Program-made: the position numbers and the translations under genes
In this document: one piece after another, positions 1-9,178 of the stretch
Layout of the letters: every line of letters begins with the position of its first letter
How positions within the stretch are numbered: the stretch's first letter is position 1
Origin: an uncultured Bacilli bacterium
GTDB taxonomy: Bacteria > Bacillota_I > Bacilli_A > RF39 > UBA660
Assembly (NCBI GenBank): GCA_910584165.1
Contig: CAJTZU010000001.1
Coordinates: 310,001 to 374,000 of the forward strand
Length of the DNA: 64,000 bases
Reading direction: 5' to 3'
Notes under the pieces: generated by a model
The model's input: the letters and a program-made list of their open reading frames with translations, nothing else
What the model was told of the DNA's origin: nothing
Databases searched by the model: none

Positions 1-933
1 ACTAGTAACGTAATTGAATACACCAGTATCTAATAGTAGACTATCCTGACTTTTCTGATGAAGAATACTATAGTCTAAAATTGCTGTATATTCTTTTTCT
101 AATTTTCGATATACTTTCCTTTCTCTTAAATAACTATTGTAATTAGAATAATTAAAAGATATATTACTTCTTGTAAATTCTTTTAAAGTATACACAGTAG
201 TATCCATATAAAATTCCATTCGCAAAAAAATATTCTGCACTCTATAATCAGAAAAAGATTCTAATTTTTGGTCAACAATCATTTGATAATATTTTTGATA
301 TTCCTTTTTAGTAATCCTTTCCTCGTCAATATTATCATAAATAACTCCAGGATTTTTCTTTTCTGTATATTCATTTTTTTCTAACAAGTATTCTATATAT
401 CGATAATATTTATTTTCCTCTAATAGTCTTTTATAACTATTTTTTTCTTCTTCATATTGTTCCTTTAATTCTTCTAATGGAACTTTCGATTCTTTAATCT
501 CTTTTAAAGAGTTCTTATATACAACACATGCATAATTTCCACAACTTTTTTCTAAATCAAAAGAGTAACTTGGATTTTCCACTAATTGATTAATGATAAA
601 TGTTTTACAATCTAAATCTATCACATTAGAAACAATTTTATTTTTCCATGGTTCAGAAACAGGATATACTTTTTCTTCCAAAGATAGTTTCCAATAATAA
701 AGATAAAATTCATTTTCTAATGTTGGATTTTTTTCTACTTCCTTTTTTGTGCTTTGATACATCATCTCTGCTATACTATAATCATTACTATCTTCATCGT
801 TAGAAAAACTAAATCCCATGATAAGTTCTACTGAAACAATTACAGAAAGCAATAGTACTACTAAACTAGATATTATTTTTTTTAATGTATAATTTTTAAT
901 AAATTCACACTTGATTACATTTAATATTTTCAT
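1..933 (-). CDS. ABC-2 type permease-like membrane protein, cut by the window edge
   Basis: The frame is open from an ATG at 933 to the first base of the window, giving 311 N-terminal residues. The start (MKILNVIKCEFIKNYTLKK) is nearly the same as that of the next gene upstream (MRKILNLVKCEFIKNYTFLK), followed by one hydrophobic segment and a long charged extracytoplasmic region. The two are tandem paralogues, and the missing C-terminus should hold the remaining membrane segments. It lies 10 bases after the first permease, so the HTH-ATPase, permease 1 and permease 2 form one operon. Substrate unknown; a bacteriocin or peptide exporter is possible but not shown. Confidence 0.8.
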   Translation of the reverse strand, partial: MKILNVIKCEFIKNYTLKKIISSLVVLLLSVIVSVELIMGFSFSNDEDSNDYSIAEMMYQSTKKEVEKNPTLENEFYLYYWKLSLEEKVYPVSEPWKNKIVSNVIDLDCKTFIINQLVENPSYSFDLEKSCGNYACVVYKNSLKEIKESKVPLEELKEQYEEEKNSYKRLLEENKYYRYIEYLLEKNEYTEKKNPGVIYDNIDEERITKKEYQKYYQMIVDQKLESFSDYRVQNIFLRMEFYMDTTVYTLKEFTRSNISFNYSNYNSYLRERKVYRKLEKEYTAILDYSILHQKSQDSLLLDTGVFNYVTS

Positions 934-943
934 AAATTACTCC

Positions 944-2587
944 TTAATTTTTTACATCTCTTTTGATATATACTAGGCTTGCTACTACATAACAAATAAG
1001 AATCGTAATAAGAGAAACGAATAAGCCTAATTGCCAACTCACATCAACATATTGTAATGTTTCTAAGAAAAAATTGTTTCCTTCTTGTACATCATATAAA
1101 TTCATATAAGGAAATGGAGTGTATACTAAAAAGAAAAGACCATATTGAACGATATATTGCCATAACCAACAAGATAGAATAGCCATAACTGTACAAATAC
1201 TTGCTGTAACTGCTGTATTTAAAGTAATTGTCGAAAGCATAAAAAGAATAGATAATATTGCAATAACAGGAATACCATTAATAAAAATCATCTTTACCAT
1301 GTAAAAGATATAATTCACTTCTTCTACAACACCATTATGATAAATAAGTTTAGATGTAAATAAATCAGCAAAGCCAAAACGAATTCCAGAATAAAGAAAA
1401 ATTAATAAAAATGCTACAAGCCAAATAAGATAGGTATGTAAAATCAAATATAAAAACTTACTAAAGAATACCTTATACCTTTTTATAGGAGTTATTAATA
1501 AAGTTTTCTCTGTTTTATTAGAATGTTCTCCACTTATAATTCCACTGCTTGTTATAATTACTAACAATAGAATAACAACAGATAAATTTAAAACTTGATT
1601 TACAGCAGCCTTCGTACTGTGATAATATCCATGACCAACTAGTCCTTGTTGATATTTTAATTCTAAATCATGTTTTTTTTCATGATTAAAACTGTAAAGA
1701 ATAATGGCATTTTCGTTTTCTATAATATTATTTTCTGCTTTTATATATCGAACATAACCTTTATAATCTATATTCGAAAATTCTCCATTTTCTCTTTTCC
1801 AATTTTCTTCAGAAAGAATTTCATGCGTATTAGATATTTTTTGAAGCTGTATAAAATTTAAAGCACGGATATCTTTTTCATCTTCTAGTTTTTGTGAAAC
1901 AATATACTTATAATATTTCTTATTTTCTTCCGTTATTTGATCATCTAATCGATGGGAATCACTAGTAAAATGAGAATCTTCTTCACCAAATTCTTCAAAC
2001 TTTTGTAAACGATATTCTATATATTTATAAAATTTATTTTCTTGTAATATTTTTCTACAAATATCTATTTCATTTTTATAATCATTTTCTAATTCTTTTA
2101 AAGATTTAACCTGAGATAGTTTTTTAACAGTAGTAACTGCTTCTTTATAAGAATCAAAGTAAACAACTTCACCATTCGATTCCTCTACTACAAATTCCCT
2201 GCTTGGATTTTCTTGCATCCCTTTTACAATAAATAATTCATCTTCTAAATCAGAAATAACTTTAATTAAAATATCTTGCCAAGACGAAGCATGAATTTCT
2301 TCCTTTTCTTCTAGCAATTGATAGATCTCTATCAACTTTTTGTATTTGTTCAAAGCAAATTCTTTTTTTAATTTATCTACGGAATCTTCTTCTAATAAAC
2401 CTTGATAGTTTTGCTCTAAACGTTCTATTTCCTGTTTAGGATTTCTAACATATCCATAGTCTTTAAAGATAGAAGATTCTGATGCAATAATAACCGAAAT
2501 CATTAGAACGATTAATACTAATAATACTTTTAAAAACGTATAATTTTTTATAAATTCACATTTCACTAAGTTTAGAATTTTTCTCAT
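944..2587 (-). CDS. ABC-2 type permease subunit
   Basis: 547 residues: one N-terminal membrane segment (about 17-36), a long charged loop of about 300 residues, then five or six hydrophobic segments from about 335 to the end. The architecture (TM, large extracytoplasmic domain, TM cluster) is that of ABC-2 exporters of the bacteriocin-immunity or Yhg type. The start ATG overlaps the stop of the ATPase gene (ATGA), so the two are translationally coupled and almost certainly form one transporter. It is paralogous to the truncated permease downstream, suggesting a heteromeric membrane part. Substrate not deducible. Confidence 0.8.
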   Translation of the reverse strand: MRKILNLVKCEFIKNYTFLKVLLVLIVLMISVIIASESSIFKDYGYVRNPKQEIERLEQNYQGLLEEDSVDKLKKEFALNKYKKLIEIYQLLEEKEEIHASSWQDILIKVISDLEDELFIVKGMQENPSREFVVEESNGEVVYFDSYKEAVTTVKKLSQVKSLKELENDYKNEIDICRKILQENKFYKYIEYRLQKFEEFGEEDSHFTSDSHRLDDQITEENKKYYKYIVSQKLEDEKDIRALNFIQLQKISNTHEILSEENWKRENGEFSNIDYKGYVRYIKAENNIIENENAIILYSFNHEKKHDLELKYQQGLVGHGYYHSTKAAVNQVLNLSVVILLLVIITSSGIISGEHSNKTEKTLLITPIKRYKVFFSKFLYLILHTYLIWLVAFLLIFLYSGIRFGFADLFTSKLIYHNGVVEEVNYIFYMVKMIFINGIPVIAILSILFMLSTITLNTAVTASICTVMAILSCWLWQYIVQYGLFFLVYTPFPYMNLYDVQEGNNFFLETLQYVDVSWQLGLFVSLITILICYVVASLVYIKRDVKN

Positions 2588-3567
2588 GCTTCTTCACCAC
2601 CAATTTGCGATTTAGAGCCACTAGTTTTTTCTAAAAATTCTTGTTCTAGAGAAATTTCTTTTGCACGAATATCTTCCATTTCTAATTCTTCAATAATGTA
2701 TCCATTATCAATGATGACAATTCTATCACAGATATTTTCTATTTCTGCTAAAATATGACTACTAATTAAAACAGATACATTCATCTTTTCATTGATATCT
2801 TTAATAATATCTCTTAATTCTTTAATTCCTAGTGGATCAAGTCCATTCGTTGGCTCATCTAATATTAAAAGTCTAGGTTTCTTAATTAAAGCACAAGCAA
2901 GTCCTAATCTTTGTTTCATACCCAAAGAATACTTTTTTACCTTATCATTAATTCTTGTATTTAGTTTTAATAATTTTACAATTTTGTCGATATATTCTGT
3001 ATCTTTAATATCATTCATTAAAGCTGTTATTTTTAAATTTTTAGCGCCTGATAAGTGCTCATATAAATCTGGGCTTTCTATGATGCATCCAACATTTTTC
3101 ATGGCTGCTTCAAACTCTTTATCAACATTCAAACCACATATAGCAATACTACCACTATTTTGTTTATAAAGTTTTAATACTGTTTTAATGAAAGTAGATT
3201 TCCCGGCTCCATTTGGTCCAATAAGTCCAACAACATCTCCTTCATAAATAACCATATCAATATTGTTAATAATTTTTTTATTACCAAACTTTTTGGATAA
3301 TTTTTTTACTTCTAAAATAATTTTTCTATTCTCCTCTTTTTTCTTCTTACGCGGAGTTTTTCTTTCCCCATTTAAAAGTTCTGTAACAGTTACTCCAAGC
3401 ATCTCTGATAATGGTCCTAAATAATAAATATCTGGAGCATTAATTCCTCTTTCCCATTTGGATACTGAGTTATCAGTTATATGGAGTTTGTCTCCTATAT
3501 CTTTCTGAGTTAATCCCTTTTCTTCTCTTAACTCTTTAATAAATTTCCCCATTTTATTTTGGTCCAT
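2584..3567 (-). CDS. XRE-family HTH domain fused to ABC transporter ATPase
   Basis: 327 residues. Residues 5-65 are an XRE/Cro HTH (ELREEKGLTQKDIGDKL, then the recognition helix NSVSKWERG). A lysine-rich linker of about 15 residues follows, then a full ABC ATPase from about 85: Walker A GPNGAGKST, signature SLGMKQRLG, Walker B RLLILDEPTNGLDP and the switch His in ISSHIL. It heads the operon with two permeases. The fusion puts a DNA-binding domain and the transporter motor in one chain, so it may sense transport state and regulate its own operon. A perfect palindrome lies upstream at 3617-3635. Domain calls are firm; the regulatory idea is inference. Confidence 0.9.
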   Translation of the reverse strand: MDQNKMGKFIKELREEKGLTQKDIGDKLHITDNSVSKWERGINAPDIYYLGPLSEMLGVTVTELLNGERKTPRKKKKEENRKIILEVKKLSKKFGNKKIINNIDMVIYEGDVVGLIGPNGAGKSTFIKTVLKLYKQNSGSIAICGLNVDKEFEAAMKNVGCIIESPDLYEHLSGAKNLKITALMNDIKDTEYIDKIVKLLKLNTRINDKVKKYSLGMKQRLGLACALIKKPRLLILDEPTNGLDPLGIKELRDIIKDINEKMNVSVLISSHILAEIENICDRIVIIDNGYIIEELEMEDIRAKEISLEQEFLEKTSGSKSQIGGEEA

Positions 3568-3589
3568 AATACACCTCTCTCACATTCTA

Positions 3590-3595
3590 ATCATA
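3590..3595 (-). promoter_or_regulatory. Probable -10 element of the HTH-ABC operon
   Basis: TATGAT on the minus strand, 23 bases before the HTH-ABC start codon, with only a weak -35 (near TAACTT) at 17-base spacing. A weak -35 would suit a promoter controlled by a factor bound at the palindrome just upstream. Confidence 0.4.
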
Positions 3596-3616
3596 GCACA
3601 AAACACTAGAAAAGTT

Positions 3617-3635
3617 ACTGACTTATTAGGTCAGT
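3617..3635. promoter_or_regulatory. Palindrome upstream of the HTH-ABC operon, candidate operator
   Basis: ACTGAC-N7-GTCAGT, a perfect 6+6 inverted repeat about 50 bases upstream of the gene whose product starts with an XRE HTH. A related TGACTCATTAG string lies just beyond it. Size and place suit an autoregulatory operator; binding is inferred, not shown. Confidence 0.45.
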
Positions 3636-3721
3636 TTGAAATTCAACTAATGAGTCATTTTTAACTACTATTTATTATAAAAAAATAGACTTAAAAAAAT
3701 ATATTTTTTAAATTCTTTACT

Positions 3722-3748
3722 AAAAAAACAACTATAAAATTATAGTTG
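3722..3748 (-). terminator. Intrinsic terminator after rpoE
   Basis: CAACTATA/TATAGTTG stem (3729-3736 with 3741-3748) followed on the minus strand by a run of seven T, 11 bases past the rpoE stop. Confidence 0.8.
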
Positions 3749-3758
3749 CTTTCACTTT

Positions 3759-4202
3759 TTAGCTTTCTTCTAATTCCTCTTCACTTAAAACCACTAAATC
3801 ATCTAAATCATCATCACCATCATCTAATTCATCTTCATCATTTACGACATCAATTTCTTCTTCAAATGAATCTTCTGTTGGCTCTATTTCTTCCTCTTCT
3901 TCTACTTCAATCTCTTCTTCGTCTTCATCATCATCTGCTACGACTACATCAATAACATGTCTATCCTTTAAATCCCACTCTGCGCTGTCTAATAATAAGA
4001 ATCTTTTATCGGTTGTTAAGGAAGTATAAAAATCACCTATTTTATTTGTATACTCACTATCACTTAATTCTAATAAATCACAAATGGTTCTAAAAATAGT
4101 AGGAGTATTCATTGCCTTTTTATTCTCTAATAAAATCATTTCTGTTAAATCAGTATAGGAAAGTAATTCTAATTCTTCCTTTTCCATTTTTTTTAAACTC
4201 AT
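3759..4202 (-). CDS. rpoE: DNA-directed RNA polymerase delta subunit
   Basis: 147 residues: a folded N-terminal domain of about 90 residues (HARE-HTH type; MSLKKMEKEELELLSYTDLT) and a C-terminal tail made almost only of Asp and Glu with short hydrophobic spacers, the hallmark of RpoE of low-GC Gram-positives. Delta displaces nucleic acids from RNA polymerase, speeds recycling and raises sensitivity to the initiating NTP. Good Shine-Dalgarno (GAGG) before the ATG. It follows argS by 18 bases, as in Bacillus where rpoE, argS and ywiB are neighbours. The acidic codons make the opposite strand open, which is not a gene. Confidence 0.93.
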   Translation of the reverse strand: MSLKKMEKEELELLSYTDLTEMILLENKKAMNTPTIFRTICDLLELSDSEYTNKIGDFYTSLTTDKRFLLLDSAEWDLKDRHVIDVVVADDDEDEEEIEVEEEEEIEPTEDSFEEEIDVVNDEDELDDGDDDLDDLVVLSEEELEES

Positions 4203-4220
4203 TATTCATCCTCCATCAAT

Positions 4221-5924
4221 CTACATAACTGTAGGTATTTTTATTACTAGTAAAGATAACATTTCTTTAATCATCTTATTTGTTAAAGTAAGAAGATAAA
4301 CCCAATCCTTTTTCTTATCCATATCTTCTAAACCACTAACATGATTATTTTGATAAAATGCATTCGTAAGTACACAAATGTCATATACGTAATCAGCTAT
4401 ATAACTAGGCATACGATATTCTAATGCATTTTTAAACGCTAAAGGAAATTCTAATAATTTTAATCGTAAATCACGATCATAATTATTATATATATTGTTC
4501 GATAATTTATGATTATCTATATCTACATTTTGAATAATTTTCGCAATTCTAAGATAAGTATATAAAATGTATGGTCCAGTTTTTCCTACTACTTCAGAAA
4601 ACTTTGCAATATCAAATATATAATCTCTCTCTCGATTATTCTGTAAATCTGCAAACTTTAAAATAGCATTTACAATTTTATCAATATCTTCTTCTGACAT
4701 TTCTGAATTTCCATCTTTTTTAGAAATTAAAATTTCTTTTGCTTGGTCAAATAAATATTGAAGTTTTGGAGAATCTCCACTTCTTGTTTTATATGGCTTT
4801 CCGTCATTTCCATTAACAGTTCCATATCCTAAATGTTCAAAAATAGAATAAGGTGCAATACCAGCTAAATCACTTGCTCTAAATACTTGCTCAAAATGAA
4901 GACTTTGACGACTATCTGTAACATATAAAATCCTATCTGGATTGTAGTCTTCCATTCTGTTAACTATCGTTGCTAAATCCGTTGTAGCATATAGATAAGC
5001 TCCATTACTTTTTTGAAATACTAGTGGTGGAACTTCCTTCTTATCTGTTTCTTTCGAAACATCTACAATCATAGCACCCTCACTAGACTGTAATAATTTT
5101 TTTTCTTTTAGCATTTTCTCTACTTTTGGAATATAAGGATAAGCATCACTCTCTCCTAACCATAAATCAAAAGATACATCTAAATATTTATAAATCCCTA
5201 AAATATCTTCAGAAGAAACTTCACAAATCTTTTTCCACATATCATGGTATGTGAGATCTCCATCTTGTAACTTTTTAGTAATTTCCGCACATTCTTCTTT
5301 AACTTCTTCATTTTCTTTACAAAGAGCACTCATCGCTGGATAAATTCTATCTAAATCCTGAATTGTAATATCAGAAATCGCAATATTTTCTTTCTGTACT
5401 CCATAAATTACTTGTCCTATTTGTAATCCATAATCACCTAAATGAACATCCGCAATCGTTTTATGCCCTGCAAAGTTTAAAATTCTTTTGATAGATTCTC
5501 CTACAATAGCAGTTCTCATATGTCCAACATGAAGTGGCTTTGCAACATTTGGTCCACCATAATCTAAAACAATAGTTTCTATCTTTTCTGGTTTTTTTAA
5601 ATGAAAATGAGCATCATCATTCATCTCTATTAAATTTTTATTAATAAAATTAGAACTAAGTGTCATATTAATAAAACCAGGTTTTACAAATTCTACTTTT
5701 TCAAAATACTCTTGAAAATTAGGCAAAGCATTTACTTCATTTACTAATTCTTCACCAATTTCTATCGGATTTTTATGAAGTGTTTTTGCTAATTTGAATA
5801 CTGCATCACACTGATAATCACATAAATCAGGTCGATTAGAAAGAATTACACGCATACTATCGGTATCATAACCTAATTTTTTAGTAACTTCTAATAAAAT
5901 ATTTTCTAATTCTTCTATTACCAT
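4221..5924 (-). CDS. argS: Arginyl-tRNA synthetase
   Basis: 567 residues, normal for class I ArgRS. N-terminal Add-1 domain (about 1-110), then the Rossmann domain with GPNVAKPLHVGHMR carrying the HIGH-type motif (HVGH). At the KMSKS position it has PYKTRSGD, the variant of the E. coli-like ArgRS group rather than MSKR. The C-terminal anticodon-binding domain (DALR fold) covers about 440-567. It charges tRNA-Arg. Strong ribosome site (AGGAGG) before ATG 5924; the ywiB-like gene lies 9 bases upstream and rpoE 18 bases downstream. Confidence 0.96.
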   Translation of the reverse strand: MVIEELENILLEVTKKLGYDTDSMRVILSNRPDLCDYQCDAVFKLAKTLHKNPIEIGEELVNEVNALPNFQEYFEKVEFVKPGFINMTLSSNFINKNLIEMNDDAHFHLKKPEKIETIVLDYGGPNVAKPLHVGHMRTAIVGESIKRILNFAGHKTIADVHLGDYGLQIGQVIYGVQKENIAISDITIQDLDRIYPAMSALCKENEEVKEECAEITKKLQDGDLTYHDMWKKICEVSSEDILGIYKYLDVSFDLWLGESDAYPYIPKVEKMLKEKKLLQSSEGAMIVDVSKETDKKEVPPLVFQKSNGAYLYATTDLATIVNRMEDYNPDRILYVTDSRQSLHFEQVFRASDLAGIAPYSIFEHLGYGTVNGNDGKPYKTRSGDSPKLQYLFDQAKEILISKKDGNSEMSEEDIDKIVNAILKFADLQNNRERDYIFDIAKFSEVVGKTGPYILYTYLRIAKIIQNVDIDNHKLSNNIYNNYDRDLRLKLLEFPLAFKNALEYRMPSYIADYVYDICVLTNAFYQNNHVSGLEDMDKKKDWVYLLTLTNKMIKEMLSLLVIKIPTVM

Positions 5925-5933
5925 AAAAACCTC

Positions 5934-6275
5934 CTAGTAATATATACAATATTCATATTTCTCATCGTTTAATAAATAAACAATAGAAATCATATTTTCT
6001 TTTTGTTGTAAGTTTTCTAACGCTATGTCTAATTCCACTGTGCCTTTAAAAGGAATTGTAATACTTCCATAGCAATTTCCTATTTCAAAGTGAAAGTAAA
6101 TTTCATACTCATCATTCTTCCTTATCATTGTAACACAATCTTCCTCAATGTCAATTACCATTTTACAGCCATCTTCTAGATACTGTATGCGATTTTTTAA
6201 GAAGAGTGCTAAAGAGGTATGAATGATTTCATTTTCCTTTGTTTTTAAAACTGTTTTAATGTTTTTTTTAGCCAT
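5934..6275 (-). CDS. DUF1934 (YwiB-like) beta-barrel protein
   Basis: 113 residues, rich in beta strand, with regularly spaced Gly and aromatic residues (FHFEIGNCYGSITIPFKG). Position directly before argS and size match YwiB/DUF1934, a small lipocalin-like family of unknown function that neighbours argS across Firmicutes. No signal peptide or membrane segment, so cytoplasmic. ATG 6275 is preceded by GGAGTTGATGTT. The family call rests on context and general pattern rather than a diagnostic motif. Confidence 0.75.
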   Translation of the reverse strand: MAKKNIKTVLKTKENEIIHTSLALFLKNRIQYLEDGCKMVIDIEEDCVTMIRKNDEYEIYFHFEIGNCYGSITIPFKGTVELDIALENLQQKENMISIVYLLNDEKYEYCIYY

Positions 6276-6371
6276 AACATCAACTCCAAAACATTATAGC
6301 ATACTTTATATGAAATTGCACTCATATTTTTCTATTTTCTTCAAATAATAAAAAAAGAATTGAGTGATAAT

Positions 6372-8336
6372 ATGACAAGAAGAAAAAAAAAGTTAAAAAA
6401 GCTAGGAAAAATCAGTATTTTATTAATAGGTATTGGCTTTCTTTTTTATTTTGGACTTTATATTTATGCAAAATACGCAACAAAACTAGTAATTGATAGT
6501 GCCAATGAATTCTATATCTATGATACTCATAATAATTTGGTGGAAGGATTAAGCGATACTTGGGTTTCTTTAGAAGAAATCTCTCCTTTTGTTATTGATG
6601 CTACTATTGCTATCGAAGATAAAAAGTTTTATAAACATAGTGGCTTTGATTACTTAAGAATTTTAAAGTCTTTATATATTAATATTAAAAATAAAAAGAA
6701 TCTTCAAGGAGCCTCTACTATCAGTCAACAACTATCTAAAAATTTATTTTTGACCTTTGATAAAACTTGGGAAAGAAAAATAAAAGAAGCTTGGTTAACC
6801 ATCCAATTAGAATCTCAATATTCTAAAGATGAAATTTTAGAAGCTTATTTAAATACAATCAATTATGGTGGAATTTATGGAATTGAAAATGCCAGTAAAT
6901 ATTATTTTCATAAAAATGCAAAAGACTTAACACTAGCAGAAGCTACTATTTTAGTTGGTATTCCAAAATCTCCCTCTCACTATTCACCACTTGTTAATGA
7001 AGAAAAGGCAAAAGAAAGACAGCAGATTGTTTTAGAAAGTATGGTAAAAGAAAAGATGATTACAGAGGAAGACAAAATAAGTGCTCAAGAATGTGAATTA
7101 ACCTACTATGGAACAATGGCAGAAAATGAGTTAAAAACACTTATGTATTATCAAGATGCTGTTATGAGTGAGCTAAAAAGTATTGAAGAAATACCCACTA
7201 CTTTTTTAGAAACAGGTGGTCTTAAAATATACACTTATTTAGATCTAAATGCACAAACCATTTTAGAAAAAGCAATGGATGATAACATCAGAAATGAAAA
7301 TATACAACTAGCCTCTATTATGATGGATCCCAATAATGGACATATTATTGCTCTTACTGGTGGTAGAAACTATTCTGTTAGCCAATTCAATCGTGCTATC
7401 AATGCCAAAAGACAAGTAGGATCCACTATGAAACCCTTTCTTTATTATGCGGCTTTAGAAAACGGCTTTACTGAGTCTACTACCTTTACTAGTGAAAAAA
7501 CTACATTTGTCTTCTCAGAAAATAAAACCTATAGTCCTGCTAACTATAATAATAAATATGGTGAAAAAGCTATTAGTATGGCAGCAGCTTTAGCTTACAG
7601 TGACAATATTTATGCTGTTAAGACCCATTTGTTTTTAGGAGAAAAAACACTAGTAGATATGGCAAATCGTTTAGGGATTTCTTCTGAGCTACAGGCAGTT
7701 CCTTCTCTTGCTTTAGGTAGTGGGGAAATTTCTTTATATGATATGGTCCAAGCTTATGCAACTTTTGCAAACTTAGGTTTTAGAGTTGAAGGAAAATTAA
7801 TTTCCAAAGTAGAAGATATGGACGGAAATATTTTGTATGAAAATAAAGATAGCAAAGAGCCAACTTTAAATAGCAGTCTTACTTTTATATTGAATGAAGC
7901 TATGACTAGTACTTATAACTATAATTTTATTGATTATAACTATCCTTCTTGCTACGACATTACCTCTTCCCTTACCCATAAGTATGCAATTAAAACAGGT
8001 ACTACAGATAGTGACCACTTAATATTTGGATATAATGCAGATATTGTAATTGGAATTTGGAGTGGATATGATGATAGTTCTCCTAGTACTCTTGATAATG
8101 GTACTGATTTAAGACGAATGTGGAGAGATATGGCAGAAAACTATTTAAAAGGAAAAGATAATAACTGGTATTCTATTCCAGAAAATGTAGTTGGTACTTT
8201 AGTAAATCCCATCACAGGAAAAATGGCTACTAAAGGGGACAAAAAAGCTACTATGTTTTATTATATAAAAGGAACAGAACCTTCTTACAAGCAAGACAGT
8301 TTAGAAGATTTAATTCCTACTATAAAAAGCGAATGA
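6372..8336 (+). CDS. Class A penicillin-binding protein (transglycosylase/transpeptidase)
   Basis: About 654 residues. A basic N-terminus and one membrane anchor (about 13-34) come before a GT51 glycosyltransferase domain with the catalytic Glu in AIEDKKFYKHSGFD and the GASTISQQL motif. The transpeptidase domain has SxxK in GSTMKPF, SxN in YSDN and KTGT in AIKTGTTD. It polymerises lipid II and cross-links peptidoglycan outside the membrane, proof that this organism makes a wall. A TTG at 6360 is in frame, but ATG 6372 has GAGTG at correct spacing and is preferred. It is divergent from the ywiB-argS-rpoE operon and ends in a shared terminator. Confidence 0.95.
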   Translation: MTRRKKKLKKLGKISILLIGIGFLFYFGLYIYAKYATKLVIDSANEFYIYDTHNNLVEGLSDTWVSLEEISPFVIDATIAIEDKKFYKHSGFDYLRILKSLYINIKNKKNLQGASTISQQLSKNLFLTFDKTWERKIKEAWLTIQLESQYSKDEILEAYLNTINYGGIYGIENASKYYFHKNAKDLTLAEATILVGIPKSPSHYSPLVNEEKAKERQQIVLESMVKEKMITEEDKISAQECELTYYGTMAENELKTLMYYQDAVMSELKSIEEIPTTFLETGGLKIYTYLDLNAQTILEKAMDDNIRNENIQLASIMMDPNNGHIIALTGGRNYSVSQFNRAINAKRQVGSTMKPFLYYAALENGFTESTTFTSEKTTFVFSENKTYSPANYNNKYGEKAISMAAALAYSDNIYAVKTHLFLGEKTLVDMANRLGISSELQAVPSLALGSGEISLYDMVQAYATFANLGFRVEGKLISKVEDMDGNILYENKDSKEPTLNSSLTFILNEAMTSTYNYNFIDYNYPSCYDITSSLTHKYAIKTGTTDSDHLIFGYNADIVIGIWSGYDDSSPSTLDNGTDLRRMWRDMAENYLKGKDNNWYSIPENVVGTLVNPITGKMATKGDKKATMFYYIKGTEPSYKQDSLEDLIPTIKSE

Positions 8337-8358
8337 TATTATTCATTCGCTTTTTTCA
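8324..8358. terminator. Bidirectional terminator between convergent genes
   Basis: AAAAAGCGAATG and CATTCGCTTTTTTC form a long stem around both stop codons, with T runs on each strand. Confidence 0.85.
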
Positions 8359-9178
8359 AATACACATAATACTGGTCTAATTGTAATCCAAACCAATCTT
8401 TTACAAATTGTAAAGAACTCATATAATATTCTCTTACTTGTTCTTTCGAAATAGAAAGAATTTCGCCAATCTCTTCTAATGTAAAAAATTGATTTTTATA
8501 ATATCCATACTTTAAAGATAAAAACTTTAAATATGCTTCATCCTCTAATGGAGCATTTTTCAAAACATCAATCTGCTGTAATAATTGATCCAAACTACTT
8601 CCTGGACGTTTTTTTCCATCATTTGGAAGAATCATTTCTTTTCTTTCTTCTGGAACTGGTTCTAAAGAAAAATCCATTGGCTTTGATGTTTCTGGTGCTT
8701 TTTCTGGTTCCTCTGCTGATTGAGGGATTTCTTTTTTTCCTCTTACTTTATCCTTTAAGTCCTTTAGTAAACAGCTCTTAAATCCTTCTTGTCCAAGATA
8801 GCTTTCTATAGAATCAGTAATAGAAAGTTCTACCTTTTGGTCCAAATCATCGCCAGAATATCCTATTTTTTTTATTAGCATACGTCCAAGTGGCATAAAT
8901 TGTTCAATAATAGCAATTTCTAAATCAATATCCCCTGCTAAAACACATTCTTTTAGTGCTAAAAAGAATTTTTTTTCTACTGTAAAATTAGCAGTAATAT
9001 TCCAATTAACTCCATTTTCTCGAATATTACTTGGAATAGAGGTCTCATATAAACGTCTAACTAAATTACCATCTACAAAAGGCATAATACTAGGATACTT
9101 AGACTCAAAGTTTGCCACTTCCGCATCAATAGGAAATTTCTCTATTTTCTCTTCCTTTCCCTTTTTCTTTTTTCCCAT
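8339..9178 (-). CDS. Divergent sigma-70-like protein coupled to rpoD
   Basis: 279 residues. Residues about 85-148 resemble sigma region 2 (IIEQFMPLGRMLIKKIGYSG, then DLDQKVELSITDSIESYL in place of the canonical DLIQEG helix). Residues about 212-265 resemble region 4: FLSLKYG, then the HTH FTLEEIGEILSISKEQVREY. A 60-residue Pro/Glu-rich linker joins them; the N-terminus is very basic. The canonical -10-melting aromatics (FSTYATWWIRQ) are absent. The start overlaps the rpoD stop (TAATG), with GGAGG inside rpoD, so synthesis is coupled to RpoD. It could be an alternative sigma, an anti-sigma or an RpoD partner. Confidence 0.6.
   Translation of the reverse strand: MGKKKKGKEEKIEKFPIDAEVANFESKYPSIMPFVDGNLVRRLYETSIPSNIRENGVNWNITANFTVEKKFFLALKECVLAGDIDLEIAIIEQFMPLGRMLIKKIGYSGDDLDQKVELSITDSIESYLGQEGFKSCLLKDLKDKVRGKKEIPQSAEEPEKAPETSKPMDFSLEPVPEERKEMILPNDGKKRPGSSLDQLLQQIDVLKNAPLEDEAYLKFLSLKYGYYKNQFFTLEEIGEILSISKEQVREYYMSSLQFVKDWFGLQLDQYYVYLKKANE

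Noticed and set aside
3746..3955. A Leu/His-rich plus-strand frame
   Set aside because: It is the antisense of the acidic GAA/GAT-rich tail of rpoE; low complexity, no start signal.
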